Shown here one piece after another: positions 5,652 to 5,881 of a stretch of 5,881 bases of DNA; within the stretch, counting starts at the first letter, position 1; each line of letters begins with the position of its first letter. A program made the translations under genes and the position numbers. This stretch comes from an uncultured bacterium (GTDB lineage Bacteria > Patescibacteriota > Patescibacteriia > Patescibacteriales > Patescibacteriaceae), in the NCBI GenBank assembly GCA_937868555.1, contig CALMNI010000179.1, forward strand, positions 1-5,881. Direction: 5' to 3'. Below the pieces are notes generated by a model, which was not told where the DNA came from, did no database searches, and saw only the letters and a program-made list of their open reading frames with translations.

Positions 5652-5881
5652 TTAAGCCATTTTGTTGGCTGGCTTGTCGCAGTTCTTGCAATTTGCTTTG
5701 TGCTGAGCGATTTCGATAATCGCTGAAAGACCGACCAAGATGTATACAAGGCGGGACAACCAGCTGTCCATACCGCCAAGCAAGTGGCCGACTTCCCACT
5801 GGGAAGGCAAGAAAACGACAAGGAGCTAGTTCAAGCCGCCGAAAAAAAAAAAAAAAAAGGTCACTGAATGAAGATTTTTCA
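5652..5881 (-). pseudogene. DUF378-family small membrane protein, interrupted by an amber codon; start just off the window
   Basis: Read on the - strand, the frame begins at the last two bases of a start codon whose first base would be position 5882, and ends at TAA (5654-5652). It would encode 76 residues: KNLHSVT, six Phe, GGLN, a TAG at codon 19, LLVVF, then WEVGHLLGGMDSWLSR and VYILVGLSA, ending in HKANCKNCDKPANKMA. The GGLN-W-LL hairpin, the GGMD turn, the SRxVYxLVG helix and the H-K-x-N-C-K-x-C tail match DUF378 proteins as found in CPR bacteria; their function is unknown and they have two membrane helices. The TAG (+ strand 5826-5828) stands exactly where this family's conserved Trp (TGG) is expected, one G-to-A change away. 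The six Phe codons come from a run of 17 T and replace a normally mixed hydrophobic helix. TAG ends two other genes here, so recoding is unlikely. Either the gene is broken or the sequence is wrong. A 39-residue remnant could restart at ATG 5771-5769. Confidence 0.75.
5832..5848. repeat. Homopolymer run of 17 A (T on the DUF378 coding strand)
   Basis: Seventeen consecutive A lie inside the predicted first membrane helix of the DUF378-type gene. With the following coding-strand C they make six in-frame Phe codons, the number of residues expected between the Thr and the Gly-Gly of the family. Such a run is rare in coding DNA, prone to slippage, and a typical site of assembly or base-calling error, so the residues it encodes should not be trusted. 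Confidence 0.9.

Noticed and set aside
5596..5799. A 67-codon open frame on the - strand starting at 5799
   Set aside because: It is a shadow of the DUF378-type gene in another frame, and it reads through the terminator.
5513..5821. A 102-codon open frame on the - strand starting at 5821
   Set aside because: Its translation is low-complexity Ser/Cys/Lys text that runs through the terminator hairpin and into the ATP-grasp gene. The DUF378-type frame in the same place has recognisable family motifs.
5652..5881. Alternative genetic code, with TAG read as Trp or TGA as Gly
   Set aside because: TAG ends the genes at 3043 and 5599 in sensible places, and no gene in the window contains an in-frame TGA or needs one. 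A code change is not supported.
1..5881. CRISPR array, tRNA, rRNA, transposase or attachment site
   Set aside because: No spaced direct repeats, cloverleaf-like segments, rRNA-like stretches, transposase motifs or terminal inverted repeats were seen on either strand.

Overview
This AT-rich bacterial window holds a tightly packed five-gene block on the + strand (188-5599). It is bounded upstream by a terminator and a good sigma70-type promoter, and downstream by a bidirectional terminator. A small damaged gene converges on that terminator from the - strand. The gene content points to the Candidate Phyla Radiation (Patescibacteria, for example Parcubacteria or a related lineage): a minimal flavin electron-transfer set, a DUF378-type small protein with the CPR-like tail H-K-x-N-C-K-x-C, no clear Shine-Dalgarno sequences, and gaps of 1-8 bases or overlaps between genes. 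This placement is inferred from family resemblance and has not been tested by a search. The genetic code looks standard: the five intact genes stop at TAA or TAG, and none contains an in-frame TGA.

Region 1-187 holds the end-of-transcription hairpin of an unseen upstream gene (33-70) and the promoter of the block (129-157). Its predicted start of transcription falls after the GTG at 116, which supports the ATG at 188 as the start of the first gene.

Region 188-3043 is a three-gene flavin module. It contains a membrane-anchored FMN-binding-domain protein, an ApbE flavin transferase that would attach FMN covalently to it, and a polytopic NqrB/RnfD-like membrane protein fused to a ferredoxin-NADP-reductase-like FAD/NAD(P) domain. 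The inferred route is NAD(P)H to FAD on the cytoplasmic side, then through the RnfD-like membrane part, then to covalently bound FMN, probably outside the membrane. It resembles a stripped-down Rnf/Nqr system without the iron-sulfur subunits. The ApbE lacks a signal peptide, which raises the question of where flavinylation happens.

Region 3052-5599 encodes a 457-residue protein I do not recognise and an ATP-grasp ligase whose core resembles the cyanophycin-synthetase ATP-grasp domain. The two genes overlap by 8 bases and are probably translationally coupled, so they are likely partners in an unknown ligation pathway. They appear to share the transcript of the flavin module.

Region 5600-5881 holds a 13-bp A/U-flanked hairpin that can end transcription in both directions, then a DUF378-family gene on the - strand (5652 to just beyond the window). 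That gene has an amber codon exactly where the family's conserved Trp is expected, next to a run of 17 A. It is either a pseudogene or a consensus error near a contig edge.
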